From: Bacteroidales bacterium
GTDB lineage: Bacteria; Bacteroidota; Bacteroidia; Bacteroidales; UBA4181
DNA length: 16,349 bases
Assembly: GCA_031259205.1 (NCBI GenBank)
Contig: JAIRLS010000029.1
Span: 1-16,349 of the forward strand
Direction: 5' to 3'
A model generated the notes under the pieces. The model was not told the DNA's origin. It saw only the letters and a list, made by a program, of their open reading frames with translations, and searched no databases. Positions within the stretch are counted from its first letter, which is position 1. Each line of letters begins with the position of its first letter. This document shows positions 1-7,294 of the stretch, in pieces. The position numbers and the translations under genes were made by a program.

Positions 1-1
1 A

Positions 2-916
2 GTCAAATTATTTGCCCAGCGAACGGAAGAAACCGGGCAGCAAATCACCCGGGAAGCGCTTGATTATGTCTATGAGCAGTCCAATGGACAGCCCTGGATT
101 GTCAATTCACTGTTTAAGCGTGCAACGCTTCGTATTTTGGATGACGAAAGTACGGAAACCGTCACACTGGAACATGTCCGGCAAGCACGTGAACAGATGA
201 TTATGGCTCGGGAAACACATTTGGATGCTTTGGCGTACCGCTTGGAAGACCCGCAAATACGCCGTATTATCGAATCGCTGATTACCGGAGAATCGGATCC
301 TTCGTTAGCCACAAACGACGCATTCAGAGTATGTCTGGATCGTGGTCTGGTGACGACGGAAAACGGTACTCCTCAAATAGCCAATCCAATATACAGAGAG
401 GTGATTGCCCGTCAAATGACCTACAGCGTCCAGTTGGCCATACCCGAACCTGCATGGCAATGGCAAAAAACCAACGGCGAATTGGATATGGACAGGTTAT
501 TACTTGAGTTTCAAAAGTTTTGGCGGCGACATGCGGATATATGGGAAGAAAAATCCGATTACACCGAAGCCTTTCCGCATCTTTTACTGATGGCGTTTCT
601 GCAACGTGTCACCAATGGCGGCGGAAATATCGACAGGGAATATGCCGCCGGTCGCGGACGTATGGATTTGGTAGTGGAATATGCCGGCAAAATCAGTATC
701 ATCGAAGTGAAAATCATTCATTATTACGATACTCCTGCGGCTGTTCGCGAAGAGGGTTTGGAACAGATTCAGGGCTATCGCGACAGGATAGACGCTTCTG
801 CGCCTGCTTATTTGGTGATTTTCGACCGTCGCCCCAAAGCCAAAGAGCTCTCGTGGGACGAAAAGATTTCACGGACTGTCGACGAAGAAAGCAAGGTGAC
901 CGTATTGGGCTGTTGA
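2..916 (+). CDS. AAA-type ATPase with C-terminal PD-(D/E)XK nuclease-like domain, 3' part only
   Basis: The frame is open from the window edge to the TGA at 914-916, giving 304 codons of a longer protein; the P-loop part would lie to the left. TTG at 137 would be an internal codon, because the same frame upstream reads as plausible protein (DYVYEQSNGQPWIVN, typical of the lid/helical region after an AAA core). Near the C-terminus GRGRMDLVVEY is followed by ISIIEVK: Asp222, Glu235 and Lys237 of the visible fragment form a D-x(n)-E-x-K pattern as in PD-(D/E)XK nucleases, followed by a helix with EQIQGYRDRI. Bacteroidetes carry many such AAA plus DUF1703-like proteins of unknown role, often in many copies. 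Whether it cuts DNA is unknown. It converges on the minus-strand operon that ends at 1124. Confident as a real gene, moderate on the domain call. Confidence 0.85.
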   Translation, partial: VKLFAQRTEETGQQITREALDYVYEQSNGQPWIVNSLFKRATLRILDDESTETVTLEHVRQAREQMIMARETHLDALAYRLEDPQIRRIIESLITGESDPSLATNDAFRVCLDRGLVTTENGTPQIANPIYREVIARQMTYSVQLAIPEPAWQWQKTNGELDMDRLLLEFQKFWRRHADIWEEKSDYTEAFPHLLLMAFLQRVTNGGGNIDREYAAGRGRMDLVVEYAGKISIIEVKIIHYYDTPAAVREEGLEQIQGYRDRIDASAPAYLVIFDRRPKAKELSWDEKISRTVDEESKVTVLGC

Positions 917-1033
917 TATCAAAAATGTAATGGTGGGGTTCCGCATGTTTCTATTGATATGAATGTCCTAACGGGCAAAGAATTAGCAGCCCTTTTAGTG
1001 AAAAGGAGCAGTTCTGTGGGAATGACCTCATTT

Positions 1034-1056
1034 TTTCAAAAAGACGGTTTTTGAAA
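1034..1056. terminator. Hairpin between convergent genes, possible bidirectional terminator
   Basis: TTTCAAAAA and TTTTTGAAA form a perfect 9-bp stem around the 5-base loop GACGG. It lies between the end of the AAA gene (916) and the end of the DUF2520 gene (1124). The stem is AT-rich, so its strength is uncertain; the A/T tracts on each arm would give a U-rich 3' arm in either direction. Confidence 0.4.
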
Positions 1057-1098
1057 GACTTTTCCCTAACTTGGCAAGCATATTCGCGTAAGCCTTTT

Positions 1099-1118
1099 GC
1101 GAAAAAAAACTTTTTCGC
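1099..1118 (-). terminator. Hairpin just after the DUF2520 stop, possible terminator
   Basis: GCGAAAAA and TTTTTCGC form a perfect 8-bp stem with loop AAAC, starting 6 bases past the minus-strand stop at 1124. In the minus direction the loop and 3' arm together contain eight consecutive T residues, which fits an intrinsic terminator of the four-gene glycogen operon. Confidence 0.45.
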
Positions 1119-1123
1119 CGGCG

Positions 1124-1894
1124 TTATGTTTTTTTGATATTTTCGCTCAGTTGGAGATACAGTTGCTTCCATTGCGGCCAGGCGGCCAACAGTTCGGCAT
1201 GTTTGTGAAGCACGTTTCGGTCGTTGCGCTTGGCGGGGCCGGTTTGCACTTGAGCGGGGCTTCCGGAAGCCACTGCTTTACGCGCCGTTTCCATCACTAA
1301 GGGCTTTAGCAGGTCAAAATTGAGACCTGCTTTTTCCGACAGTTGTGCAGCGATGTCGTACAGGCTGTTGGTGAAATTCGATGCGAAGACGGCAGCTACG
1401 TGCAGTAAGAGTCTTTTTTCGGAAGTTAATTCGTATACTCCGGAAAATATGGTTCCGGCTATGGATTGGAGGGTTTTAAGGTTGGCAGGAGTGTTGGCTT
1501 CCAGAAAGACGGGAATATTCGACAGATCGACGGGGTGTTTCTTTGAGAAAGACTGTAAGGGGTAAAGGACGCCGTAGTTGTGCATTTTTCCTTCAAAAAT
1601 ACTCATGGGGATGCTTCCGGCCGTGTGGACGGTCAGTTGCTCTGTCAGGGGCAATGCCGGTAATATTTCCGGAATAGCGTCGTCGCTGAGGGCGATGATA
1701 TAGAGTTGCGCATCACGGCGGAGTTCCTGTAGGGATGTAGTGTATCCCGCGCCCAACATTCCGGCGAGGGAAGCAGCCGATGTTTCCGAGCGGCTGTAAA
1801 CCTGCACGACCGGGTTGCCTTTATCCTGTATGGCTCTGGACAGATGGACGGCCACATTACCGGCTCCGATCATCACTGTTTGCATCGCCGGCAC
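1124..1894 (-). CDS. Rossmann-fold and DUF2520 domain protein (putative NAD(P)-binding oxidoreductase)
   Basis: 256 residues. The N-terminus has a dinucleotide-binding motif, GAGNVAVH (residues 10-17), then alternating strands and helices and an HTAGS segment near residue 90. The C-terminal half (helical, with LHVAAVFASNF near residue 165) is the DUF2520 part. Proteins with this architecture resemble ketopantoate or pyrroline-5-carboxylate reductases; I know of no assigned substrate. The listed start is a GTG (1892-1894); an in-frame ATG at 1883-1885 (residue 4) is an equally good start, since neither has a Shine-Dalgarno sequence. It is the last gene of the operon, 9 bases after the GH57 stop. 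A role linked to glycogen is not implied: in related genomes this gene travels with varied neighbours. Confidence 0.85.
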   Translation of the reverse strand: MPAMQTVMIGAGNVAVHLSRAIQDKGNPVVQVYSRSETSAASLAGMLGAGYTTSLQELRRDAQLYIIALSDDAIPEILPALPLTEQLTVHTAGSIPMSIFEGKMHNYGVLYPLQSFSKKHPVDLSNIPVFLEANTPANLKTLQSIAGTIFSGVYELTSEKRLLLHVAAVFASNFTNSLYDIAAQLSEKAGLNFDLLKPLVMETARKAVASGSPAQVQTGPAKRNDRNVLHKHAELLAAWPQWKQLYLQLSENIKKT

Positions 1895-1903
1895 GGTAAA
1901 ACG

Positions 1904-3343
1904 TCAGTCATTGCTTTTGGCGGCTGTGGTTTTCTTTGCAATCGTCGTTGTTTTTGCGATTTTTTTCGTGGCGGCCGGTTTCTTTTCCGCCGGTTTTCTG
2001 GCGGCGGCCGGTTTTTTTACCGGTTCTTCGTCCAGATTGTCTTTCATTGCCTTGGCGATGGTGGTGCGCAGCCGGTCGAGCGACAGTCTGGTTTTTTTGA
2101 GTTCTTTTTCCTTTTCGGTCAATTGGGACAGCAGGGCTTCCACGTCTACTTTTTCGGCAGGTACGGCTACTTTCTGCAACTGCAATGAGAAATCGGACAG
2201 TACGTTCATGTAGTTGATGAAAGCGTCGTAGGGCGATTCATAGGGGTTGTAGGGTGTTCGGCGTCCTGTCGAGTAGAATTTGGTACTCATGAAGCGGAAA
2301 TGGTCGCTTGTTTGCAGGTATTTCCAGTCGATTTTCAACTTGGGGTTGGGGGTTTGCTTTACCCGTTCCGACAGGTTGTACAGTTTCCGGAAAGCTTCTG
2401 TTTGCAGTTCGTTGCCGCACCATGCCGTGGTGTCGCGTTCCTCATCCGTCCACGAGATGGGATAGTGCATACTGATGGGGGCTATGGGCGGCAGTTGCAG
2501 CAGGTCTTCAGCGAAGAGAAACGTGAATTTCCTTTTGACGGCTAATTTGACCAGATGGTACAGAAATTCGAAAATGCCGCTGTGAGCGGTTTGTTTTTCG
2601 CCGAAGGTGGCATAATCCAGCGACAGGTTGATCACTTCTTCTTTGGGATCGAGCAGTTCCATCCAGTGGACGAATTTGTCCGCTGTGAGGGGGTACTGAT
2701 CCCAGGCGGTATTGGAAAAATTGAAGCGGATATCGTCGCTCAGTTTGTAGTTGCGCAACAGCAGCTTGAGTTTGGGGTTAGTGGCGGAGCAATACACATA
2801 GTTGGGGCTTTTCCATCCGAGGATATGCTTGGCGCCTTCGGTAAGGACGCCCTGAAAACCCATTTCCTCGATTTGTGAGCCGATCTCGTTGCTGTATATC
2901 ATATTGCTGTTGCAAAACACTTTGCTGACAGGCTTTCCGAAGTGTGTCATGATTTTTTCCCTGTGGGCTTGCACTTGCAGGGCAAATTCTTCCCTGTCGA
3001 TAAGCGATGCCAGCGAGTGGGCGTCGACGCCTGCAATAAATTCGACGCATCCCGTATCGGCTAATGCACGGAAGCTGTCCAGCGCATCGGGGGCATAGAG
3101 TTCGAACTGGTCAAGGACGGTTCCCGAAATGAGGAACGACACTTTCAGCTTGCCTTTGTGTTCCTTGATGGCATCCAGCAGCACCCTGTTGGCAGGCAGA
3201 TAGGAAAGGTCTGCTACCCGGCGCACATAGGATTCATTGGCGTAATCGTCATAATAATAGTGATCGCCGTTGATGTTGAAAAAACGATACCTTTTCAATC
3301 GGAAAGGTTGATGTATCAAAAAGTTAAGACATATTCTCTTCAT
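1904..3343 (-). CDS. GH57 family protein (alpha-amylase/4-alpha-glucanotransferase type), probably catalytically altered
   Basis: 479 residues. The fold signature is clear: HQP at 11-13, GDHYYYDDYANE near 26-37, LTEGAKHILGWKSPNYVY at 167-184, PISWTDEERD at 295-304 and YLQTSDHF at 342-349. Normal members of this Bacteroidetes subfamily, as I recall them, read ETYAHSL, FRNTELIY and DYETFGEH at the catalytic regions. This protein reads GVDAHSL (105-111), FCNSNMIY (143-150) and DYATFGEK (243-250). The Glu expected at 147, aligned with the GH57 nucleophile, is Asn (AAT at 2903-2905). Asp243, the presumed acid/base, remains. After about residue 395 comes a coiled-coil-like stretch (EALLSQLTEKEKELKKT) and then a Lys/Ala/Pro-rich tail (about 442-476). 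It lies 21 bases after the GT4 gene in the glycogen operon. The gene is intact, so an inactive or binding role is more likely than recent decay. Confidence 0.9.
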   Translation of the reverse strand: MKRICLNFLIHQPFRLKRYRFFNINGDHYYYDDYANESYVRRVADLSYLPANRVLLDAIKEHKGKLKVSFLISGTVLDQFELYAPDALDSFRALADTGCVEFIAGVDAHSLASLIDREEFALQVQAHREKIMTHFGKPVSKVFCNSNMIYSNEIGSQIEEMGFQGVLTEGAKHILGWKSPNYVYCSATNPKLKLLLRNYKLSDDIRFNFSNTAWDQYPLTADKFVHWMELLDPKEEVINLSLDYATFGEKQTAHSGIFEFLYHLVKLAVKRKFTFLFAEDLLQLPPIAPISMHYPISWTDEERDTTAWCGNELQTEAFRKLYNLSERVKQTPNPKLKIDWKYLQTSDHFRFMSTKFYSTGRRTPYNPYESPYDAFINYMNVLSDFSLQLQKVAVPAEKVDVEALLSQLTEKEKELKKTRLSLDRLRTTIAKAMKDNLDEEPVKKPAAARKPAEKKPAATKKIAKTTTIAKKTTAAKSND

Positions 3344-3364
3344 GGTATATATTTTTATTTATGG

Positions 3365-4642
3365 TTATAGGCTTAAATATACATCTCTGACATTTTTGGC
3401 GGAAAATTCCCATTTCATTCTGTCCACCTCCTGTTTGCCCTGTTTTTGGAATACGCTGTGCAATGCGGGATAGTTAAGGATTCCGTAGATAGCGTCGGCT
3501 ATTGCGTGGGTATCCCAAAAGTCTGTTTTGATGGCATGGCGAAGAATTTCCGCAACGCCCGACTGTCGCGAAATGATTACCGGCACGCTGGATTGCATGG
3601 CTTCCAAGGGTGAAATGCCGAACGGTTCGGAGATGGAAGGCATCACATATACGTCGCTCAGCCGGAACATTTTATATACGTCGTCGCCGCGGAGAAAACC
3701 TGTGAAGTTGAACCTGTCCGTGATATTCAGTCGCGCCGCCCGGCGGATCATCCTGTGCATCATGTCTCCGCTGCCGGCCATCACGAAGCGGACATTGTCC
3801 ATCTTTTTGAGGACAAGGTTAGCCGCTTCGATAAAATACTCCGGCCCTTTCTGCATGGTGATGCGTCCGAGAAAAGTAACGATTTTTTCGTCGAATCTTT
3901 TCAGTCTGACGTCGCTTTTTTCGACCGGTTCCACGGCATTGTACACGGTCACTACTTTTGCAGGATCAATGCCGTATTTTTCGACGACGATACTGCGTGT
4001 GAAATTGCTCACTGTGATGATTCTGTCGGCCACTTCCATTCCCTGTTTTTCGATGTTGAATACGACAGGATTGACGTTGCCGCCACTACGGTCGAAATCG
4101 GTGGCGTGCACGTGGATGACCAGCGGTTTGCCGGATACGTGTTTGGCTGCAATGCCTGCGGGGTAACACAGCCAGTCGTGGGCATGAATGACGTCGAAAG
4201 AATGACTGACGGCAATAGATGCCGCTACTATGGCGTAATTGAAGATTTCCTGCATCAGGTTTTTTCCGTATCCTCCGGAAAACTGGAAATATCCGTTCAT
4301 ATCGGAGGTGATGAACCGGTTTTCGCCTTCCTTTATGAAACGGGAGTATTGGGAGTAAAATTCAGGCTCAACGTATGGCAGCAGATTGACGCCTACTTCA
4401 ATGGTCGAGAGTTCTTTCAGGAAACCGGCGATGCGCATGTCTTTCATGTGTACGGGAATATTATTGGCGCCGATAATGCCTGTATTGGTTTGTTGCAACT
4501 CGTCGCCGAAGGCTTTGGGAACGACAAACAGCAATTCAACGTCGGGAAAAGTGGACAATCCTTTGGTCAAGCCGTAACAGGCCGTCCCCAATCCTCCCGA
4601 TATATGTGGAGGAAATTCCCATCCGAACATTAGTACTTTCAT
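3365..4642 (-). CDS. GT4 glycosyltransferase, glycogen-synthase-like
   Basis: 425 residues, two Rossmann (GT-B) lobes. The N-terminal lobe has the glycogen-synthase-like start GWEFPPHISGGLGTACYGL (7-25) and HAHDW (153-157). The C-terminal lobe has FLGRITMQKGPEYFIEA with Arg260 and Lys265, and the retaining-transferase E-x7-E motif EPFGISPLE (Glu339, Glu347). In Bacteroides relatives the orthologue lies between a debranching enzyme and a GH57 protein and is annotated as glycogen synthase, expected to extend alpha-1,4-glucan from a nucleotide sugar; the donor (ADP- or UDP-glucose) cannot be read from the sequence. The start is ATG at 4640-4642, 12 bases after the debranching enzyme stop, consistent with one transcript. 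All conserved residues that I can check are present, unlike in its GH57 neighbour. Confidence 0.92.
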   Translation of the reverse strand: MKVLMFGWEFPPHISGGLGTACYGLTKGLSTFPDVELLFVVPKAFGDELQQTNTGIIGANNIPVHMKDMRIAGFLKELSTIEVGVNLLPYVEPEFYSQYSRFIKEGENRFITSDMNGYFQFSGGYGKNLMQEIFNYAIVAASIAVSHSFDVIHAHDWLCYPAGIAAKHVSGKPLVIHVHATDFDRSGGNVNPVVFNIEKQGMEVADRIITVSNFTRSIVVEKYGIDPAKVVTVYNAVEPVEKSDVRLKRFDEKIVTFLGRITMQKGPEYFIEAANLVLKKMDNVRFVMAGSGDMMHRMIRRAARLNITDRFNFTGFLRGDDVYKMFRLSDVYVMPSISEPFGISPLEAMQSSVPVIISRQSGVAEILRHAIKTDFWDTHAIADAIYGILNYPALHSVFQKQGKQEVDRMKWEFSAKNVRDVYLSL

Positions 4643-4654
4643 AGAATCTCTTTT

Positions 4655-6604
4655 TTATTCGCTATATTTTTCAACAAGTTTGATCATAGTCAGCAATGCG
4701 CTTACGCTCCATGCCTGCGAAATAGCGCCTCTGGGCTGATGGGGCGGGTCGCCGCTGTAGATTTCGGAGATGGTGCCTATGCCGTGGCAGGTCATTTCTT
4801 CTTCAAATCCGTGCAGCAGTGTATCAATGTAGGCCACGCCCGATTTTTTGTGTACGCGAAGCCATCCCGTGCTGAAGCCTTCAAGCAGCCATGGCCATAC
4901 GGTTCCCTGATGGTAGGCGGCGTCCCGGGATTCTTGCGAGCCTTCGTATGTTCCGGTGTAATTGGGGTCTTCCGGGGACAGGGTACGCAATCCTCTCGGC
5001 GTCACCAACTGCATGTTGACCACGTCCAGCACCGATTTTTTAATTTCGTCGTTGACAGGGCTATAGGGGAGCGAAGTGGCGAAGATTTGGTTGGGGCGTA
5101 TAGACCGGTCGATGGTTTCGCCGTTGACCACATCTGCCAGATAGCCTTTTTCTTCGTTCCAGAATTTTTTGACGAACGATTCGGCGATGAGTTCGGGCAA
5201 GTCTTTCCATTCGCCGATAAATTTTTTGTCGCCTGCTTCTTTTGCCAGTTCCAGCGTAAAAAGAACGGCATTGTACCAAAGCGCCTGTATTTCCACCGGA
5301 TAGCCGATGCGCGGCGTCTGCGGAACGCCGTTGACTACCGCATCCATCCATGTGAGCGCTTTACCTTCCTGTCCGGCAAAGATCAGTCCGTTATCGTGCA
5401 TCCGTATGTTATAGGGCAATTTGCCGTTACGGAAGTTGTTCAGGATTGTTTTCATCGAAGCGCCGTATGCTTTCCATACCGCAGGCTTGTCGCCGGTATG
5501 GAGCGTGTATTGCTGCACGCTGGAGAAGAACCATAACGGTGCGTCCACCGAGTTGAATGCCGGATTTTCACGACTGCCCATGTTGGGGAATAAGCCGCCT
5601 TCCATACGGTTAATCATTGTATCCAATACGGCTTTGCAGGTTTTCGCATCATCTACGGCGAGGGTGAGTCCCGGAAGGGCGATGAAAGTATCGCGCCCCC
5701 AAACGCCGAACCACGGATAACCGGCAATCACTTCCGTTTCCCCGTTTTTGTTGACGATAAACTGCTGAGCGGCGTTGTCGAGGCAGTGCAGGTAGCTGGA
5801 TCGCGGCAGACGCCGCTCCAGTTGTACGGTAAACCTGCGTTTGAAGGTGGCGGGGTTTTCTTCTTTCAATCCGGCGGAAAAAATGACGCTTTCGCCTTTT
5901 TCAATATCCAGTTCAAAGTATCCGGGTACAAACAGGTCTTCGCGATAGTCGTAGCCGCGTTCCTGTTCTTTGGGGTATTCGACGCCGTAATACCAGTCGG
6001 GTACGGGGACAAATTCAACCGTTTTTGAAAATTGCATGTACAGTGAGGGGAGATCGTCGTACATTTTACTGACAATACCGTTTTTAACGGTTTCCACGCG
6101 AGTGTTGGCGTCGAGATTGGCGTGGGTGAGGGTATGCATGTCGCGGAAGGCCAAAAGAGGCCGGAATCTCAACTTGGTAGGCGAATGTGCGTCTTCCAGT
6201 ATGTAACGGACGAGTATCTGCTCTTTCTGATCTACCAGAAGGCTCTCCTTGCGCAGAAGCACTCCGCCTACGCGGTACAGGGTATCGGTGACTGTGTCGG
6301 CGGAAAAATCCACTACATACTTGTGTCCCTTGGGGTAATAAATATCGCCGTCGTATTTATGAATCCCCAGGTTAAATTCGTTGTCGTGTTGAACGATTGT
6401 TTCGTCCAGCGACGACAGAAATACATATCGCCTGTTTTCAAACTGTTCGACGGGGCATATCAGCAAGCCGTGATATTTTCTCGTGTTACATCCGATGATG
6501 GTCGTAACGCCAAAAGACCCGCCTCGATTGGAACGTAATACCTCTCTGTTGAGAGAATATTCCAAATTGGCCAAATGGATTTTATCAAATTTTAGATAAC
6601 TCAT
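4655..6604 (-). CDS. Glycogen debranching enzyme (amylo-alpha-1,6-glucosidase, GH133)
   Basis: 649 residues, first gene of the operon. The N-terminal domain (about 15-245, GDE_N type) has the RGGSFGVTTIIGCNTRKYHGL segment (27-47). The C-terminal (alpha/alpha)6 domain has GYPWFGVWGRDTFI (295-308), LTWMDA (417-422), HQGTVWPWL (565-573) and GTISEIYSGDPPH (610-622). Asp421 and Glu614 are the likely catalytic acids by analogy with the glucosidase half of eukaryotic debranching enzyme. It should hydrolyse the alpha-1,6 branch stubs of glycogen in the cytoplasm. The length is normal for the family and the protein is complete. The start is ATG at 6602-6604. The 192-bp region to the divergent folK must hold its promoter, but I found no exact TAnnTTTG box on this strand. 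Confidence 0.94.
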   Translation of the reverse strand: MSYLKFDKIHLANLEYSLNREVLRSNRGGSFGVTTIIGCNTRKYHGLLICPVEQFENRRYVFLSSLDETIVQHDNEFNLGIHKYDGDIYYPKGHKYVVDFSADTVTDTLYRVGGVLLRKESLLVDQKEQILVRYILEDAHSPTKLRFRPLLAFRDMHTLTHANLDANTRVETVKNGIVSKMYDDLPSLYMQFSKTVEFVPVPDWYYGVEYPKEQERGYDYREDLFVPGYFELDIEKGESVIFSAGLKEENPATFKRRFTVQLERRLPRSSYLHCLDNAAQQFIVNKNGETEVIAGYPWFGVWGRDTFIALPGLTLAVDDAKTCKAVLDTMINRMEGGLFPNMGSRENPAFNSVDAPLWFFSSVQQYTLHTGDKPAVWKAYGASMKTILNNFRNGKLPYNIRMHDNGLIFAGQEGKALTWMDAVVNGVPQTPRIGYPVEIQALWYNAVLFTLELAKEAGDKKFIGEWKDLPELIAESFVKKFWNEEKGYLADVVNGETIDRSIRPNQIFATSLPYSPVNDEIKKSVLDVVNMQLVTPRGLRTLSPEDPNYTGTYEGSQESRDAAYHQGTVWPWLLEGFSTGWLRVHKKSGVAYIDTLLHGFEEEMTCHGIGTISEIYSGDPPHQPRGAISQAWSVSALLTMIKLVEKYSE

Positions 6605-6774
6605 ATCACTGAATATTTTATATTAACCTCTTTATTATCAATTATCAATAAGAAAGCGCCGTACAATTTCCGGATGTAAATATACAAAGAAATGATCAAT
6701 ATGATGTTATTGACGAAAAAAAATATGAAAGTATCAAAAAAAATGTATTCGAAAGGAGATTGATGAAAATGATT

Positions 6775-6782
6775 TATTTTTG
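6775..6782 (+). promoter_or_regulatory. Candidate -7 box for folK
   Basis: TATTTTTG matches the Bacteroidetes -7 consensus TAnnTTTG and ends 14 bases before the folK ATG, which implies a very short leader. No good TTTG -33 element lies 19-21 bases upstream, so this is tentative. Confidence 0.35.
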
Positions 6783-6796
6783 CTTTTTTAATCGGA

Positions 6797-7288
6797 ATGA
6801 TGGAACGGATTTTTTTGATTTTGGGCAGTAATATGGGGGAAAGGGAAACTTTTCTGCGACGAAGTATTGCATTGCTGGATACGGTTCCCAACCGCGTGTT
6901 GAGGACGTCCTCTGTTTACGAGTCTGATCCCTGGGGGTTCGAGCATCCCACCGGCCGGTTTTTGAATCAGGCGGTGGAGTTGCAATCGCCTTTTACGCCT
7001 TTCGGCTTGCTTGAGCGGATACATGCCGTTGAGGAGGCTCTGGGGCGTGTGCGGGTATCGGGAGCTTATTCGGCGCGTACCATTGACATTGACATTCTCT
7101 TTTTCGGCGACAGGATTGTTCGTTCCCGACAATTGGAGATTCCTCACCGGCGCATGACGGAGAGGATGTTTGTGTTGCAACCTTTGTCGGAATTAATTCC
7201 CGATTTTATTCATCCCGTCTTTCGCCTTACCGTCAAAGAATTGAAGGACAGATGTACGGATCCGCTGCCGGTGAGGCAATACGGCTGA
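6797..7288 (+). CDS. folK: 2-amino-4-hydroxy-6-hydroxymethyldihydropteridine pyrophosphokinase (HPPK)
   Basis: 163 residues, complete. It transfers pyrophosphate from ATP to 6-hydroxymethyl-dihydropterin in folate synthesis. Motifs in order: LGSNMGERE (9-17), SSVYESDPWGF (38-48), FLNQAVEL (55-62), ARTIDIDILFFG (93-104) with the two Mg-binding Asp residues 97 and 99, and IPHRRMTERMFVLQPLSE (115-132). Two ATG codons in tandem (6797 and 6800) could both start; there is no Shine-Dalgarno sequence at a suitable distance. It stands alone on the plus strand between the divergent glycogen operon and ugd. Its stop is 6 bases from the ugd stop, so the two transcripts must overlap at their 3' ends. Confidence 0.96.
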   Translation: MMERIFLILGSNMGERETFLRRSIALLDTVPNRVLRTSSVYESDPWGFEHPTGRFLNQAVELQSPFTPFGLLERIHAVEEALGRVRVSGAYSARTIDIDILFFGDRIVRSRQLEIPHRRMTERMFVLQPLSELIPDFIHPVFRLTVKELKDRCTDPLPVRQYG

Positions 7289-7294
7289 CGGCGG

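Noticed and set aside
951..1172. Small minus-strand frame of 73 codons
   Set aside because: It overlaps the end of the DUF2520 gene and spans two terminator-like hairpins; no start signal or homology recognised.
3755..4633. Open frame of 292 codons on the plus strand
   Set aside because: Antisense to the well-supported GT4 gene, with no family signature.
4739..5536. Open frame of 265 codons on the plus strand
   Set aside because: Antisense to the debranching enzyme, which has all its catalytic motifs in the minus frame.
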